64,000 bases of DNA, taken from the NCBI RefSeq assembly GCF_017908595.1, contig NZ_JAGKTL010000003.1, forward strand, positions 1 through 64,000, given 5' to 3'. Positions 25,520 through 34,517 of the stretch are shown here, piece after piece. The notes below the pieces were generated by a model, which saw only the letters and a program-made list of their open reading frames with translations, was not told the DNA's origin and searched no databases. The DNA comes from Rhodothermus bifroesti. GTDB lineage: Bacteria > Bacteroidota > Rhodothermia > Rhodothermales > Rhodothermaceae. A program made the position numbers and the translations under genes. How positions within the stretch are numbered: position 1 is the first letter of the stretch; each line of letters starts with the position of its first letter.

Positions 25520-28133
25520 GCCTGGGCTTGCTTTAAGCGGATTTTTACTGATAGCCCTTGGGGTGCAGGCGCAACCAGTGAGGTACCACGAAGCACCGCT
25601 GCGCCAGGTGCTCGAGGAGGTGGCCGAGCGCACCGGATATGCCGTGCTTTACCGCGATGCCCTGGTCGAAGGGCGCACGATCTCGCTACAGACTACCTCG
25701 GCAAAGCTGATTGAAGCGTTGGCCGATGCCCTAGCTGAGCAGGGGTTAAAGCTAGAAATCGATCCCAACCGCCGGCAACTGCTGGTAACAGAAGCTCGGA
25801 GGCGGATCGTTACCCTAAGTGGCGAGGTGCGTGATGCACGAAGTGGAGCGCCTTTACCCTATGCCACCGTTGCCTGGCATGCAGATGCAGCACTTCAGGG
25901 CACAATGGCCGACGCCGAGGGCCGGTTCCGCGCTATGCTCACGGTACCAGAAAGGCAGGATACGCTGCGGCTGCGGGTATCGTACGTAGGCTACGTGCCA
26001 CAGACCGTGACCGTAGGGATACGAGAAAAAGCTATTGTAGTACGCCTGGTGCCGGAGGAAAAAGCCCTGCCCGCTGTGGTGGTTATCGGAAGCGCAAGTC
26101 GGTTGGATGGGGTCGATACCAGCTGGCAGCGGCTCATTCGACCCGAGCGCTTTGCGCCCTTTGGCGAACCTGGAGCAACACGGGCACTCCAGGCCCTGCC
26201 TGCTGTTGGCTTAACTATTGGCCTGACCAACGGGCTCAACGTACGTGGCAGCCAAACCGACGGATTTCAGCTTCTGCTCGATGGCATGCCTATCTATCAC
26301 CCCACCCATCTTTTTGGATTATTTGATGCCTTTAATGCCGATGCACTTGAGGCGGTTGGATTCTACTACGACGTGGCGCCCGTGGTCTATGCCGCACCAC
26401 CTGGGGGAACCTTGGCCTTTGCCACACGCGCTGGAAGCCGGGATCGGCTTCATGCCACGGCAGGCCTGAGCAACGTAGCTGGCAGGCTTTTGCTCGAAGG
26501 GCCTCTGCCTGGCCAGCAAGGCAGCTGGCTTGTTGCCGGCCGCCATGCACTGATCGGATGGCTCGACTGGCCAGGGAATGCCAAGCTGCTCGCCTATGGC
26601 TTGGATGTAGCCCGCCCAACCAGCCCTTTGCCTTCCCAGGCTGTCGACCTGGAAGCGCGTCTGCTAGAGCGCGGACCAGTGGCCGGCGCTTTTTATGATC
26701 TGCATGGCAGCCTGCTGCTCGACGAAGCACGCTGGCGCCTTCGATTGAGCGGCTATGCAGGAGCCGATGAGGCGCAGCAGCAAGCCTATCGGCTTATGCC
26801 CGATTGGAGTCTGGCAGGTCCCTTAAGTAGCACTCCTCGCTGGCAACCCGTGGCTACGCGCCAAAGCTGGGCTAACCGTGCTTTAAGCCTGCAAGCTTCT
26901 TACTGGCTTTCAAGCAGCTTGCGGCTGCACACCACGTTAGGCATGGCAGCCTACCAGAGCACCTATGCCAAAGACGATTTTCTGTATACCCTCTCAGGGG
27001 GCAGCTTGCAAAAATTTTTTCGACGTTTAGCACCTTTCGCATATCGTAACGCATTGCATGAAGGGCGCTGGGAACAGGCGGTGGACCTTGGGCAACAGGC
27101 TGGCATTTGGACCCTAGGCGCTGCGCTACAGGTGGTTTCGCTTTCGTACACAGAAAGCTCTGCACTACGCCTTAAGCCCTTTGTAGTCAAGCAGCATGTG
27201 CTCAACATAGACGGCTTTGGACAATATGAAGGCACGCCTCATCCATGGGTTAAGCTACTGAGTGGCGTGCGGCTGCATACCTTTGCAACCGGTGCACAAC
27301 TGCGGCTATCCCCACGCGTGCATCTGACGCTGCATCCCTATGGGTTTTGGTCTGTAGGCGTAGCGCTTAGCCGCAACTATCAATTTCTCCACCGCCTGGC
27401 TTTCCGAAATACAAACAGCACAGGCGTCTGGCTTTTGACAGAATCCAAGCAGCCACCTACCGCGGTCGACAACCTAAGCCTGGGCATGCAGCTCCGCCCT
27501 GGGAAAACGCGTTTTTCGCTAGATGCCTATGCACGGTATCTAAAGCATCTCTGGCAGCATGAGGTAGAGGTTCCCGTCTATCTTGTTACGCGCGACCGAG
27601 AAACAGCTATGCCCTGGCTGACCGACGTCGAGGCCCAAGCCCATGGCCTGGAAGTGTTGCTGCTACAACCCTTAGGGCCTTTGGAGGCTACGTTAGGCTA
27701 TTCCTTAGCCCGCATCCAAATGCGCCATCCTGCAATCCTCAATGGGGCTTGGTATCCTGCCCCTTGGGATCGTCGGCATCAGCTTCGCGCATATCTAGAT
27801 GTGCCCCTTTGGTCCGGGGGCGCACTCGCGTTGGCCTGGTTTGCCGCTTCTGGAGCACCAAATACCGAAAGCTTTACCGATCCAGCCCAGCCTAAACGGC
27901 TGGGACCCTATTATCGCTTGGACTTGACGCTCTTCAGTCGCCACGCTGCTGGACCCGCAACACTTGAAGTGCGCCTGGGCGTGTTTAACCTCTTCGATCG
28001 GGCTAATCCTTGGTACCGTGAACCCATGCTGGTGCTAACCGGACCGCGCTTGCCCCGACGCTTCGACTTTGTGCCGGTCGATGTGTATGACCTGGGCCGC
28101 CAAGCTTCGATTGACTTTACCCTTCGCTTTTAA
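25506..28133 (+). CDS. TonB-dependent receptor with N-terminal STN signalling domain
   Basis: About 875 residues, outer membrane. A signal peptide (LALSGFLLIALGVQAQ) is followed by an STN (secretin/TonB N-terminal) domain (about 20-95) and a carboxypeptidase-regulatory-like beta-sandwich (about 100-190: VTLSGEVRDARSGAPLPYAT). The plug domain shows GLNVRGSQTDGFQLLLDGMP, and a 22-strand-type barrel ends LGRQASIDFTLRF with the terminal Phe usual for Bam substrates. The STN domain plus adjacent FecR and ECF sigma genes argue that ligand uptake also induces the operon. The ATG at 25506, inside the fecR 3' end, gives a proper signal peptide. The ligand cannot be inferred. Confidence 0.9.
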   Translation: MGIVKPGLALSGFLLIALGVQAQPVRYHEAPLRQVLEEVAERTGYAVLYRDALVEGRTISLQTTSAKLIEALADALAEQGLKLEIDPNRRQLLVTEARRRIVTLSGEVRDARSGAPLPYATVAWHADAALQGTMADAEGRFRAMLTVPERQDTLRLRVSYVGYVPQTVTVGIREKAIVVRLVPEEKALPAVVVIGSASRLDGVDTSWQRLIRPERFAPFGEPGATRALQALPAVGLTIGLTNGLNVRGSQTDGFQLLLDGMPIYHPTHLFGLFDAFNADALEAVGFYYDVAPVVYAAPPGGTLAFATRAGSRDRLHATAGLSNVAGRLLLEGPLPGQQGSWLVAGRHALIGWLDWPGNAKLLAYGLDVARPTSPLPSQAVDLEARLLERGPVAGAFYDLHGSLLLDEARWRLRLSGYAGADEAQQQAYRLMPDWSLAGPLSSTPRWQPVATRQSWANRALSLQASYWLSSSLRLHTTLGMAAYQSTYAKDDFLYTLSGGSLQKFFRRLAPFAYRNALHEGRWEQAVDLGQQAGIWTLGAALQVVSLSYTESSALRLKPFVVKQHVLNIDGFGQYEGTPHPWVKLLSGVRLHTFATGAQLRLSPRVHLTLHPYGFWSVGVALSRNYQFLHRLAFRNTNSTGVWLLTESKQPPTAVDNLSLGMQLRPGKTRFSLDAYARYLKHLWQHEVEVPVYLVTRDRETAMPWLTDVEAQAHGLEVLLLQPLGPLEATLGYSLARIQMRHPAILNGAWYPAPWDRRHQLRAYLDVPLWSGGALALAWFAASGAPNTESFTDPAQPKRLGPYYRLDLTLFSRHAAGPATLEVRLGVFNLFDRANPWYREPMLVLTGPRLPRRFDFVPVDVYDLGRQASIDFTLRF

Positions 28134-28247
28134 GCCGCATCGATCACGGCAATTCCCGCAAGTAGTCTAAAAAGGCTAGCTTTTAAAAAACTTGTTTCAC
28201 CGACGATAAACAAACAAAGAAATTTTGTGCTTTTGCTGTCGCCTGGT

Positions 28248-29261
28248 ATGCTGAACTCGATCGTGTCGCGCTGGATGCTTTATGGGACGTTGTGGATGGT
28301 AGCTGTGGGCTCAGGGTATGCCCAGGATGCTCCACTGCCTGAAGACCTGACAACGCTGGGTCCAGAAGAATTGTTAGCGCTGGAGCTCATTCCTATCGAT
28401 GTCCTAGGAGCCCATATTCATCCTAAGGGGGTTTGGATGGCGGGATATCGCTTTGGGTCTATGCACATGAAACCTGCGCATGGCCTTCACGATCGCGCCT
28501 ATGCGTTAGAGCCCAAAGCGATGCACACAGGTATGCATATGGTAGAGGCGATGTACGGCATAACGGACCGTCTGACCTTGGCAGCAATGCTGAGCTACCA
28601 GCGCAGCATCCTACGCCTGCAAACGACAGAAGGCATGCGTTATAGAATCACGGCTTCTGGGCTGGGGGATGTGCAGATAGCGCTCCACTATGCGCTTCGC
28701 GCCAGCATGGTACATTATCTGACAAGCTTTGCAGGGCTTTCTTTGCCAGTGGGCAGGGTTAATCTATGGAGCGACAGGCTGCCGCGACCGCTTCCCTACG
28801 CCATGCGACCGGGTTCAGGTACCTGGGATATGCTCATAGGACTTGCCAGCATCCATCGCCTAAAGGACTGGAATCTAGGGGTACATGGAGATGCCTTATG
28901 GCGTATCGGTAAAAACACCTACGGCTATCGTCTTGGGCACCGGATACATGCCGGCGCTTGGGCTACCTATCGGCTATGGTCTTGGCTGGCCTTTACAATG
29001 CATGTAGATGGCCATCTCTTAGGTGACGTAAGTGGCCGGGATGCACGCTTGGATCCCCACGTGAGCCCAATGGACGACCCGGCGCTTCAAGGCGACCGTC
29101 ACGTAATGGTTCAGCCCAGCATCAACATCTACCTTCCTAAAGGACCGCTACGGGGTATGCGATGGGCGCTTCACCTAGATTTGCCGCTAAAGGTATGGCA
29201 CGAAACTGCCGCGATGGAGATGCATCGGCAATGGATCTTGGCTTTACAATGGGCATGGTAA
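28248..29261 (+). CDS. Met/His-rich outer-membrane transporter-like protein
   Basis: About 337 residues with a signal peptide (LYGTLWMVAVGSGYAQ). The mature protein is predicted beta-barrel, with repeated amphipathic strands resembling the 'transporter'/MetA-pathway-of-phenol-degradation family. A striking segment near the N-terminus is dense in Met and His (HIHPKGVWMAGYRFGSMHMK, then MHTGMHMVEAMYG), as seen in proteins that handle copper or other soft metals. The ATG at 28248 was chosen for its signal peptide. It follows the TonB receptor by 114 bases and overlaps yfiR downstream. The metal link is inference. Confidence 0.75.
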   Translation: MLNSIVSRWMLYGTLWMVAVGSGYAQDAPLPEDLTTLGPEELLALELIPIDVLGAHIHPKGVWMAGYRFGSMHMKPAHGLHDRAYALEPKAMHTGMHMVEAMYGITDRLTLAAMLSYQRSILRLQTTEGMRYRITASGLGDVQIALHYALRASMVHYLTSFAGLSLPVGRVNLWSDRLPRPLPYAMRPGSGTWDMLIGLASIHRLKDWNLGVHGDALWRIGKNTYGYRLGHRIHAGAWATYRLWSWLAFTMHVDGHLLGDVSGRDARLDPHVSPMDDPALQGDRHVMVQPSINIYLPKGPLRGMRWALHLDLPLKVWHETAAMEMHRQWILALQWAW

Positions 29262-29803
29262 GGCAACAGTTTATTGCCTGTGCCTTGTTTATAGGCATCC
29301 TTGTGGGCCCTGTGCTTCCGCAGGAAGCACCTTCATGGGAAGTGCGGGCTTACCGCATTAAGGCTGCTTTCCTGTACCATTTTGCACAGTTTAGCAGCTG
29401 GCCAGAGGACGTTTTTACAGGGCCCCAGGCGCCGTTGCGGCTGTGCATCCTCGGAGAGGATCCTTTTGGTGAGGCACTCCAGCAACTGGAAGGGAAAACG
29501 GTACGAAACCGTCCGCTGGAGATTGTGCACCTCGCAGCAGGTGCCTCGGCGTTGACATGCCATGTTGTTTTTATGGGACGCATGCCTGATGCTGTGCTAC
29601 GGGAGACGCTATCGCAATTGCAAGGGCGACCTGTGTTGAGCATAGGCGAGCAGGAAGCGTTTTTGAAGCAGGGTGGCATCATTCGGCTATTTACGCATAA
29701 AAACAGGGTTCAATTTGAGATCAATTTGGCAGCCCTACACCGGTCAGGATTGCAGCTTAGCTCGCGGGTAATTCGGCTAGCGCAGCTGTACAAAGAAAAG
29801 TAA
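29249..29803 (+). CDS. YfiR-family periplasmic protein
   Basis: About 184 residues with a signal peptide (FIACALFIGILVGPVLPQ). The mature protein matches the YfiR/DUF4154 pattern: YRIKAAFLYHFAQFSSWPED, LRLCILGEDPFGEAL, and the C-terminal FTHKNRVQFEINLAALHRSG. In Pseudomonas, YfiR is a periplasmic repressor of the membrane diguanylate cyclase YfiN. Here the next gene, 4 bases downstream, is a membrane histidine kinase instead, so YfiR probably governs that kinase. The start overlaps the previous gene by 13 bases; an ATG at 29255 is equally possible. Confidence 0.9.
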   Translation: MGMVRQQFIACALFIGILVGPVLPQEAPSWEVRAYRIKAAFLYHFAQFSSWPEDVFTGPQAPLRLCILGEDPFGEALQQLEGKTVRNRPLEIVHLAAGASALTCHVVFMGRMPDAVLRETLSQLQGRPVLSIGEQEAFLKQGGIIRLFTHKNRVQFEINLAALHRSGLQLSSRVIRLAQLYKEK

Positions 29804-29807
29804 CGCC

Positions 29808-31268
29808 ATGAAGCTGCTAGACCATTGCTCCTTGAGAGCCCAGCTTATTGGGATTGTGCTTGTGACCTGCGCGGCCATCTTATTCGTAAATGCCGGGCTA
29901 TTTGCCCTCTATGACCTAGCACAGTTTCGGCAGGCAAAGGAAAACGAGCTGTCTGTCTTAGCCCAGGTGATTGGTGAGCACAGCGTGGCAGCTTTGGTGT
30001 TTCAAGATGCAGAAGCTGCTACAGCTTCACTGGAAGGGTTGCGCACCATTCCTTACGTGCAGCTAGCTGTACTGTACACCCTATCTGGGCAGCCCTTTGC
30101 CTGGTATTTACCCGGGGAATTGCGCTCAGGCTTGCCTGCGCGTGTCCCAGAGCCGGGATACCGAGAGGGGGTGTTGCACTACGTGGCGCCGGTGTACTGG
30201 GATGGACAGCCTCAGGGCTATGTTTATCTGGCGGCTTCGCTTGCGGACTGGCGCGACCGTGTGCGGAATTATGCCACAATAGGAAGCATAGTATTGTTGT
30301 TTTCGTTGGGGATAGGGTTCCTGTTACTCTCCCTGTTGCAACAGCGGGTAAGCCGGCCGCTGGCCCAACTGGCTGATGCCTCGCAACAGGTAGCAACCTC
30401 CTACGACTACACCATTCGCGTGCCTGTTGAAGGTCCTCAGGAGCTGCAGAAGCTGGCCGCAGCGTTTAACGAAATGCTCAAGCGGGTGCAGGAACACCAG
30501 GCAGTGCTTGTTGCCGCTAAGGAAGCAGCTGAGGAAATGTCTCGCCTAAAGAGCACGTTTCTCGCCAACCTGAACCACGAAATTCGCACTCCACTGGCCG
30601 GCATTTTGGGATATGCTCAGATTCTGCAAGAAGTGCTTGAGAACCCAGAGCAGCGCGAAATGGCCCAGATTATTGAACAAAGTGGCCGAAGGCTATTAGA
30701 TACGCTGGATGCGCTGCTTTACTTGGCCTGTTTAGAGGCTGGTACCGTTCGGGTGCAACATCAACCCCTGGACGTAGTCGCTGCCACGCAGCAGGTTGTG
30801 GCCGAGCTCCTTCCTATGGCTCAGGCGAAAGGCCTAACGTGTACTGTGCACAGCACGGCGCCCCAGCTTGAGTTCTGCGTTGATGCTGGGCTTTGGGAGC
30901 GCCTGGTTAAAAGCCTGGTGCACAATGCGATTAAGTTCACGCAGGCAGGCTATGTTCGGGTTTTGCTGGATAGCGATGAAACGACCGCGCAGCTTCAGGT
31001 CATCGATACTGGGATTGGTATTCCTGAAGAAGCGCAAAGCATGATCTTTGAGGCATTTAAGCAGGTTTCGGAGGGGCTAACGCGCGACTATGAAGGTAGT
31101 GGCTTAGGCTTAGCGATTGTGCAGCGGATTGTACGGCTGCTGGGCGGCCAAATCTATGTGGAAAGCCAGCCAGGCGTAGGAAGCATATTTACGGTTATTC
31201 TTCCGCGTTGCCGTGAAGTGGAAGAGGTCAAACCGCTGTCGGCCTCTGCTATAGTGGGCCGCACCTAA
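29808..31268 (+). CDS. Membrane sensor histidine kinase with CHASE8-like periplasmic domain
   Basis: 486 residues. TM1 (LIGIVLVTCAAILFVNAGLF) and TM2 (IGSIVLLFSLGIGFLLLSLL) flank a periplasmic domain of about 110 residues whose VIGEHSVAALVFQDAEAATA segment resembles the CHASE8 domain of YfiN. A HAMP linker (RPLAQLADASQQVATSYDYT), HisKA (NLNHEIRTPLAGILGYAQIL, acceptor His) and HATPase (LVHNAIKFTQAG, DTGIGIPEEA, GSGLGLAIV) follow. It has no receiver domain and no adjacent response regulator, so its target lies elsewhere. It overlaps the convergent ruvA stop by 4 bases. Confidence 0.9.
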   Translation: MKLLDHCSLRAQLIGIVLVTCAAILFVNAGLFALYDLAQFRQAKENELSVLAQVIGEHSVAALVFQDAEAATASLEGLRTIPYVQLAVLYTLSGQPFAWYLPGELRSGLPARVPEPGYREGVLHYVAPVYWDGQPQGYVYLAASLADWRDRVRNYATIGSIVLLFSLGIGFLLLSLLQQRVSRPLAQLADASQQVATSYDYTIRVPVEGPQELQKLAAAFNEMLKRVQEHQAVLVAAKEAAEEMSRLKSTFLANLNHEIRTPLAGILGYAQILQEVLENPEQREMAQIIEQSGRRLLDTLDALLYLACLEAGTVRVQHQPLDVVAATQQVVAELLPMAQAKGLTCTVHSTAPQLEFCVDAGLWERLVKSLVHNAIKFTQAGYVRVLLDSDETTAQLQVIDTGIGIPEEAQSMIFEAFKQVSEGLTRDYEGSGLGLAIVQRIVRLLGGQIYVESQPGVGSIFTVILPRCREVEEVKPLSASAIVGRT

Positions 31269-31867
31269 GCGCCCTGCTCGCGTAGGGCTAGGCGAATGAG
31301 CTCTTCGGCCGATTGCAGTCCAGGGTGCTCGCGCAGCACTTTGCGCAGGCTGCGTTCGGCTGCGGCTCGCGGAAGGCCCAAGGCTTCCAGTGCAGCCAAG
31401 GCGTCAGCTCGGGCTTGGGTGCGCACGTCGTCTGCACCAACTGGTGCTAGCTCCGCTACGTCCAGCAAAGCCAATCGATCCCGCAGTTCTACAATCAGGC
31501 GTTCAGCCGTTCGGGGGCCTACGCTTGGGATGCGCGTGAGGGCCTGTTTATCTCCTGCGAGGATAGCTTCGCGAAGTTGGGCAGGAGGGAACGTAGAGAG
31601 CGCCGCCAGGGCTAGGCGGGGGCCGACGCCTGTTACGCTGAGCATGACCTCAAACAATGCGCGCTCAGCTTCTGTGGCAAAGCCGAACAGCATCACCGCG
31701 TCTTCCCGCAGGTAGAGATGGGTTAACAGGTGCACCTGTGCTCCCACTTCAGGCAGCACCTCATAGGTCGACGTAGGGATGAGGAGGCGATAGCCAATGC
31801 CCTGCACGTCGACCACGACTTCGGTAAGCTTCTTGGTAGCTAATTTGCCTGAAATGTAGGTAATCAT
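31265..31867 (-). CDS. ruvA: Holliday junction branch migration protein RuvA
   Basis: 200 residues. RuvA tetramers bind the four-way junction and load the RuvB helicase. It begins MITYISGKLATKKLTEVVVD with the OB-fold (GIGYRLLIPTSTYE), then tandem helix-hairpin-helix motifs (LLSVTGVGPRLALAALS-like and LTRIPSVGPRTAERLIVEL) and the flexible C-terminal RuvB-contacting domain. The start overlaps the nadE stop by 4 bases, so it is the downstream gene of a nadE-ruvA unit. Confidence 0.96.
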   Translation of the reverse strand: MITYISGKLATKKLTEVVVDVQGIGYRLLIPTSTYEVLPEVGAQVHLLTHLYLREDAVMLFGFATEAERALFEVMLSVTGVGPRLALAALSTFPPAQLREAILAGDKQALTRIPSVGPRTAERLIVELRDRLALLDVAELAPVGADDVRTQARADALAALEALGLPRAAAERSLRKVLREHPGLQSAEELIRLALREQGA

Positions 31868-33579
31868 GGGGTGCGTTCAGGCTGGGTTTGCAACGCAGCA
31901 GCATGGTTGCGTCGCACTTCTTCCAGTACGGCCCGGTTCCAGTGCATCACAATGGGCAAGCGGCGCCCGATGCCAAAGGCTTTGCCAGTGACCCGCAAGC
32001 CTGGGGGGACCTGACGGCGCTTGTACTCGTTGCGGTCGACGCGGCGCAAAATATCGGCTACCAGGGTGCGGTCAAGTCCAGTTGCCGCTACGATCTCATC
32101 CACTTCTTCTCGGTATTCGATGTAGCGCTGAAGGATAACGTCCAGCACTTCGTAGGGCGGAAGCGTATCGGTATCTTTCTGGCCTGGGCGCAATTCAGCC
32201 GAAGGAGGTTTGGTCAGGGTGCGTTGGGGGATGAGCTCGCGGCCTGCCCGCGCATTGATATAATAGGCCAGTCGATAGACCTGCGTTTTGTATACGTCGG
32301 CCAGCACAGCCAGGCCCCCGTTGGTGTCGCCATAGAGCGTAACATAGCCAACAGCCATTTCGCTTTTGTTTCCTGTGGAGAGCAGCAAATAGCCAAACTT
32401 ATTCGATAAAGCCATAAGCGTTAGGCCGCGCACGCGTGCTTGGATGTTTTCTTCGGTTACGTCTTCGGGCAAATCGTCAAAGACCGGATGTAGCATGGTG
32501 CGGAATGCTTCAACAGCAGGCATGATGGGGATGACGTGAAATGCGATCCCCAAGTTTTCCGCAAGTTGACGAGCATCTTCGACCGATTCTGGTGAGGAAT
32601 ATTTCGAGGGCATGGCTACACCCACTACGCGCTCAGGACCTAGGGCAGTGACAGCAAGTGCGCAGGTGACCGCTGAATCGATACCCCCTGAGAGTCCCAG
32701 CACGACTTTAGAAAAAGCGCCTGTTTTGAAAAAATAATCCCGCAGGCCTAGGACCAAGGCATCGTGCAAGTCTTCAATGTCCGTGCGGTTGCGTACGTAA
32801 GCTGCGTAAGAAGCCTCGGTATCCCAAATCAGCAAGGTTTCTTGGAACGAAGGGGCACAGCACCAGAGCGTTCCATCGGGGGCATGGACGCGACTGTCGC
32901 CATCGAAAATCAGTTCAGTGTTGGCCCCCACCTGGTTGACGTATACAAACGGCACGTGGTGTTTGCGGCAGATTCCTGCGATGAGGCGGTTGCGCAACGC
33001 GTGTTTGCCGATGGAAAATGGTGAAGCACTGATATTCACGAAAAGGTCAATGCCCTGAGCGGCGAGTTCATCGATGGGATTTTCTTCGTAGAGGTGGTAA
33101 GGTGCCCAGTCCTCATTATTCCACATATCCTCGCAGATGTGCAGCCCTAAGCGCAGACCACGCCAGTGGATTACCGGTTGAGGAGGGGCAGGCTCAAAGT
33201 AGCGATACTCGTCAAACACGTCATAGGTGGGCAGCAGCCGTTTGGCTACTTTAGCTACAATGCGGCCGCCTTCCAGAAGCAGCGCTGCGTTAAACAGGCG
33301 TTTGCCCACAGGGCTTTCATTAGGCACTGGGGCGCCGACGATGACGCCCAGCGCGGATGGCACCTCTAGCGCGACGGTCTCGACCGTGTGAGCGACAGCC
33401 TCAATGAAAGCGGGCATGTCGAGCAAATCCTGCGGCGGATAGCCCGAGATGCACATCTCTGGAAAAATGACCAGCTCGGCGCCTTGTTGATAGGCTTGGT
33501 GCGCGTAGTGGACGATCTTGCGCCGGTTGCCTTGCAGGTCGCCGACGATGGGGTTAATCTGAGCCAGCGCAATCTTCAT
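31864..33579 (-). CDS. nadE: Glutamine-dependent NAD+ synthase
   Basis: 571 residues. The last step of NAD synthesis: amidation of nicotinate adenine dinucleotide using ammonia from glutamine. The N-terminal nitrilase-type glutaminase carries Glu (VIFPEMCISGYP), Lys (KRLLPTYDVFDE) and Cys (LGLHICEDMWN). The C-terminal synthetase carries the PP-loop LGLSGGIDSAVTCALAV and the STGNKSEMAVGYVTLYGD segment. Both active sites look intact. It is coupled to ruvA by a 4-base overlap. Confidence 0.96.
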   Translation of the reverse strand: MKIALAQINPIVGDLQGNRRKIVHYAHQAYQQGAELVIFPEMCISGYPPQDLLDMPAFIEAVAHTVETVALEVPSALGVIVGAPVPNESPVGKRLFNAALLLEGGRIVAKVAKRLLPTYDVFDEYRYFEPAPPQPVIHWRGLRLGLHICEDMWNNEDWAPYHLYEENPIDELAAQGIDLFVNISASPFSIGKHALRNRLIAGICRKHHVPFVYVNQVGANTELIFDGDSRVHAPDGTLWCCAPSFQETLLIWDTEASYAAYVRNRTDIEDLHDALVLGLRDYFFKTGAFSKVVLGLSGGIDSAVTCALAVTALGPERVVGVAMPSKYSSPESVEDARQLAENLGIAFHVIPIMPAVEAFRTMLHPVFDDLPEDVTEENIQARVRGLTLMALSNKFGYLLLSTGNKSEMAVGYVTLYGDTNGGLAVLADVYKTQVYRLAYYINARAGRELIPQRTLTKPPSAELRPGQKDTDTLPPYEVLDVILQRYIEYREEVDEIVAATGLDRTLVADILRRVDRNEYKRRQVPPGLRVTGKAFGIGRRLPIVMHWNRAVLEEVRRNHAAALQTQPERTP

Positions 33580-33641
33580 AGATCGGTTTCATGCAAACCA
33601 CAACCGCTGCACACGCCGCAGCTGCTTGTTGCGTTCCCGCG

Positions 33642-34382
33642 CTATAGTGCGCGCTGGGCTGGGATAGCCTCCAGCTCAGCCATAAGGCGAGGCAAGTCGT
33701 CGGTGCTGGCCAAGACATGAGCGGCACCGCGCTCGCGCAGCAGCGCAGCGTGTTGGGATAGGTCCAGATACGGTGGAACGACCCCAATGGGGATCAACCC
33801 AGCTGCTTGGGCGGCTTCCATGTCGTCGACCGAATCCCCTACGTATACAGCCCTTTCGGGAGCCACAGGCAATCCGGCTGCTTCTAACATGGCCAGTGCC
33901 CGTTGTAAAGGAAAGGGATCGGGTTTGCCGCGCCCATCCTGATGCTCCATCGCTACCAGCAGCGGAAAGTAGGGGCGCCATCCAAAGCGTTCCAGTGTCC
34001 AGCGGGCTTCGGCCTCTGGCCTACCGGTTACGATACCTAAGATATACCCTTGACGACGGAGTTGGGCTAAGGTCTGCGTGCCTACCAATGGGGGTTCTTG
34101 GGCAATAAAGCCATCCCAGTGCTCGCCGCGATAGCGCCGTTGAAATTCAGCGACAACGCGGCTTAGCGGAACCTGTATGCCAAGATCGAGAATCAGCGTA
34201 TGCGTTAGCTTCCAGTCGTTGTTAAAACCCCCAGCGTTTTTATAGCGCTGAATTGTAGCGGGCGTGATTTTGTGGCCGGTGAAGTGTTCTACGGTTTCTT
34301 CAATGGCGCGCCGATAGGAACGGGACACATCGACCAGCACGCCGTCTAGGTCAAACAAAACAGCCTTTATGAGGGGGGGCAT
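33642..34382 (-). CDS. HAD superfamily hydrolase (subfamily IA)
   Basis: About 246 residues. Motif I is LFDLDGVLVDVSRSYRRAIE with the nucleophile Asp, motif II is IVTGRPEAEAR, the motif III Lys is in GRGKPDPFPL, and motif IV is AVYVGDSVDDMEAA. The cap is the helical type of phosphoglycolate-phosphatase relatives. The VDVSRSYRRAIEETVEHFTG segment resembles the small HAD-SF-IA-hyp1 group, whose substrate is not known to me. The ATG at 34382 was chosen over upstream in-frame codons. It lies 62 bases upstream of nadE on the same strand. Confidence 0.88.
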   Translation of the reverse strand: MPPLIKAVLFDLDGVLVDVSRSYRRAIEETVEHFTGHKITPATIQRYKNAGGFNNDWKLTHTLILDLGIQVPLSRVVAEFQRRYRGEHWDGFIAQEPPLVGTQTLAQLRRQGYILGIVTGRPEAEARWTLERFGWRPYFPLLVAMEHQDGRGKPDPFPLQRALAMLEAAGLPVAPERAVYVGDSVDDMEAAQAAGLIPIGVVPPYLDLSQHAALLRERGAAHVLASTDDLPRLMAELEAIPAQRAL

Positions 34383-34464
34383 ACGCCTTTGGGATTTTGC
34401 ATCAGACCAAAACACGCCTAAGATAAATTAAAAAAGGTATGGAAGCGCTTTTTGTAGAGAATTT

Positions 34465-34504
34465 AAAAAGAGGCTTCCTGCGTGATAGGGAAGCCTCTTT
34501 TTTT
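34465..34504. terminator. Strong bidirectional intrinsic terminator beside rho
   Basis: A 14-bp perfect stem (34465-34478 pairing with 34489-34502, 10-base loop) is flanked by A and T runs so that it can work on both strands. It lies 14 bases beyond the rho stop on the minus strand and separates rho from the HAD gene. Confidence 0.92.
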
Positions 34505-34517
34505 GTCTAGCGTCGGC

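Noticed and set aside
28170-28200. AAAAAGGCTAGCTTTT-like hairpin after the TonB receptor gene
   Set aside because: The stem is A/T-rich and short, so it is too weak to call a terminator. The next gene may still be cotranscribed.
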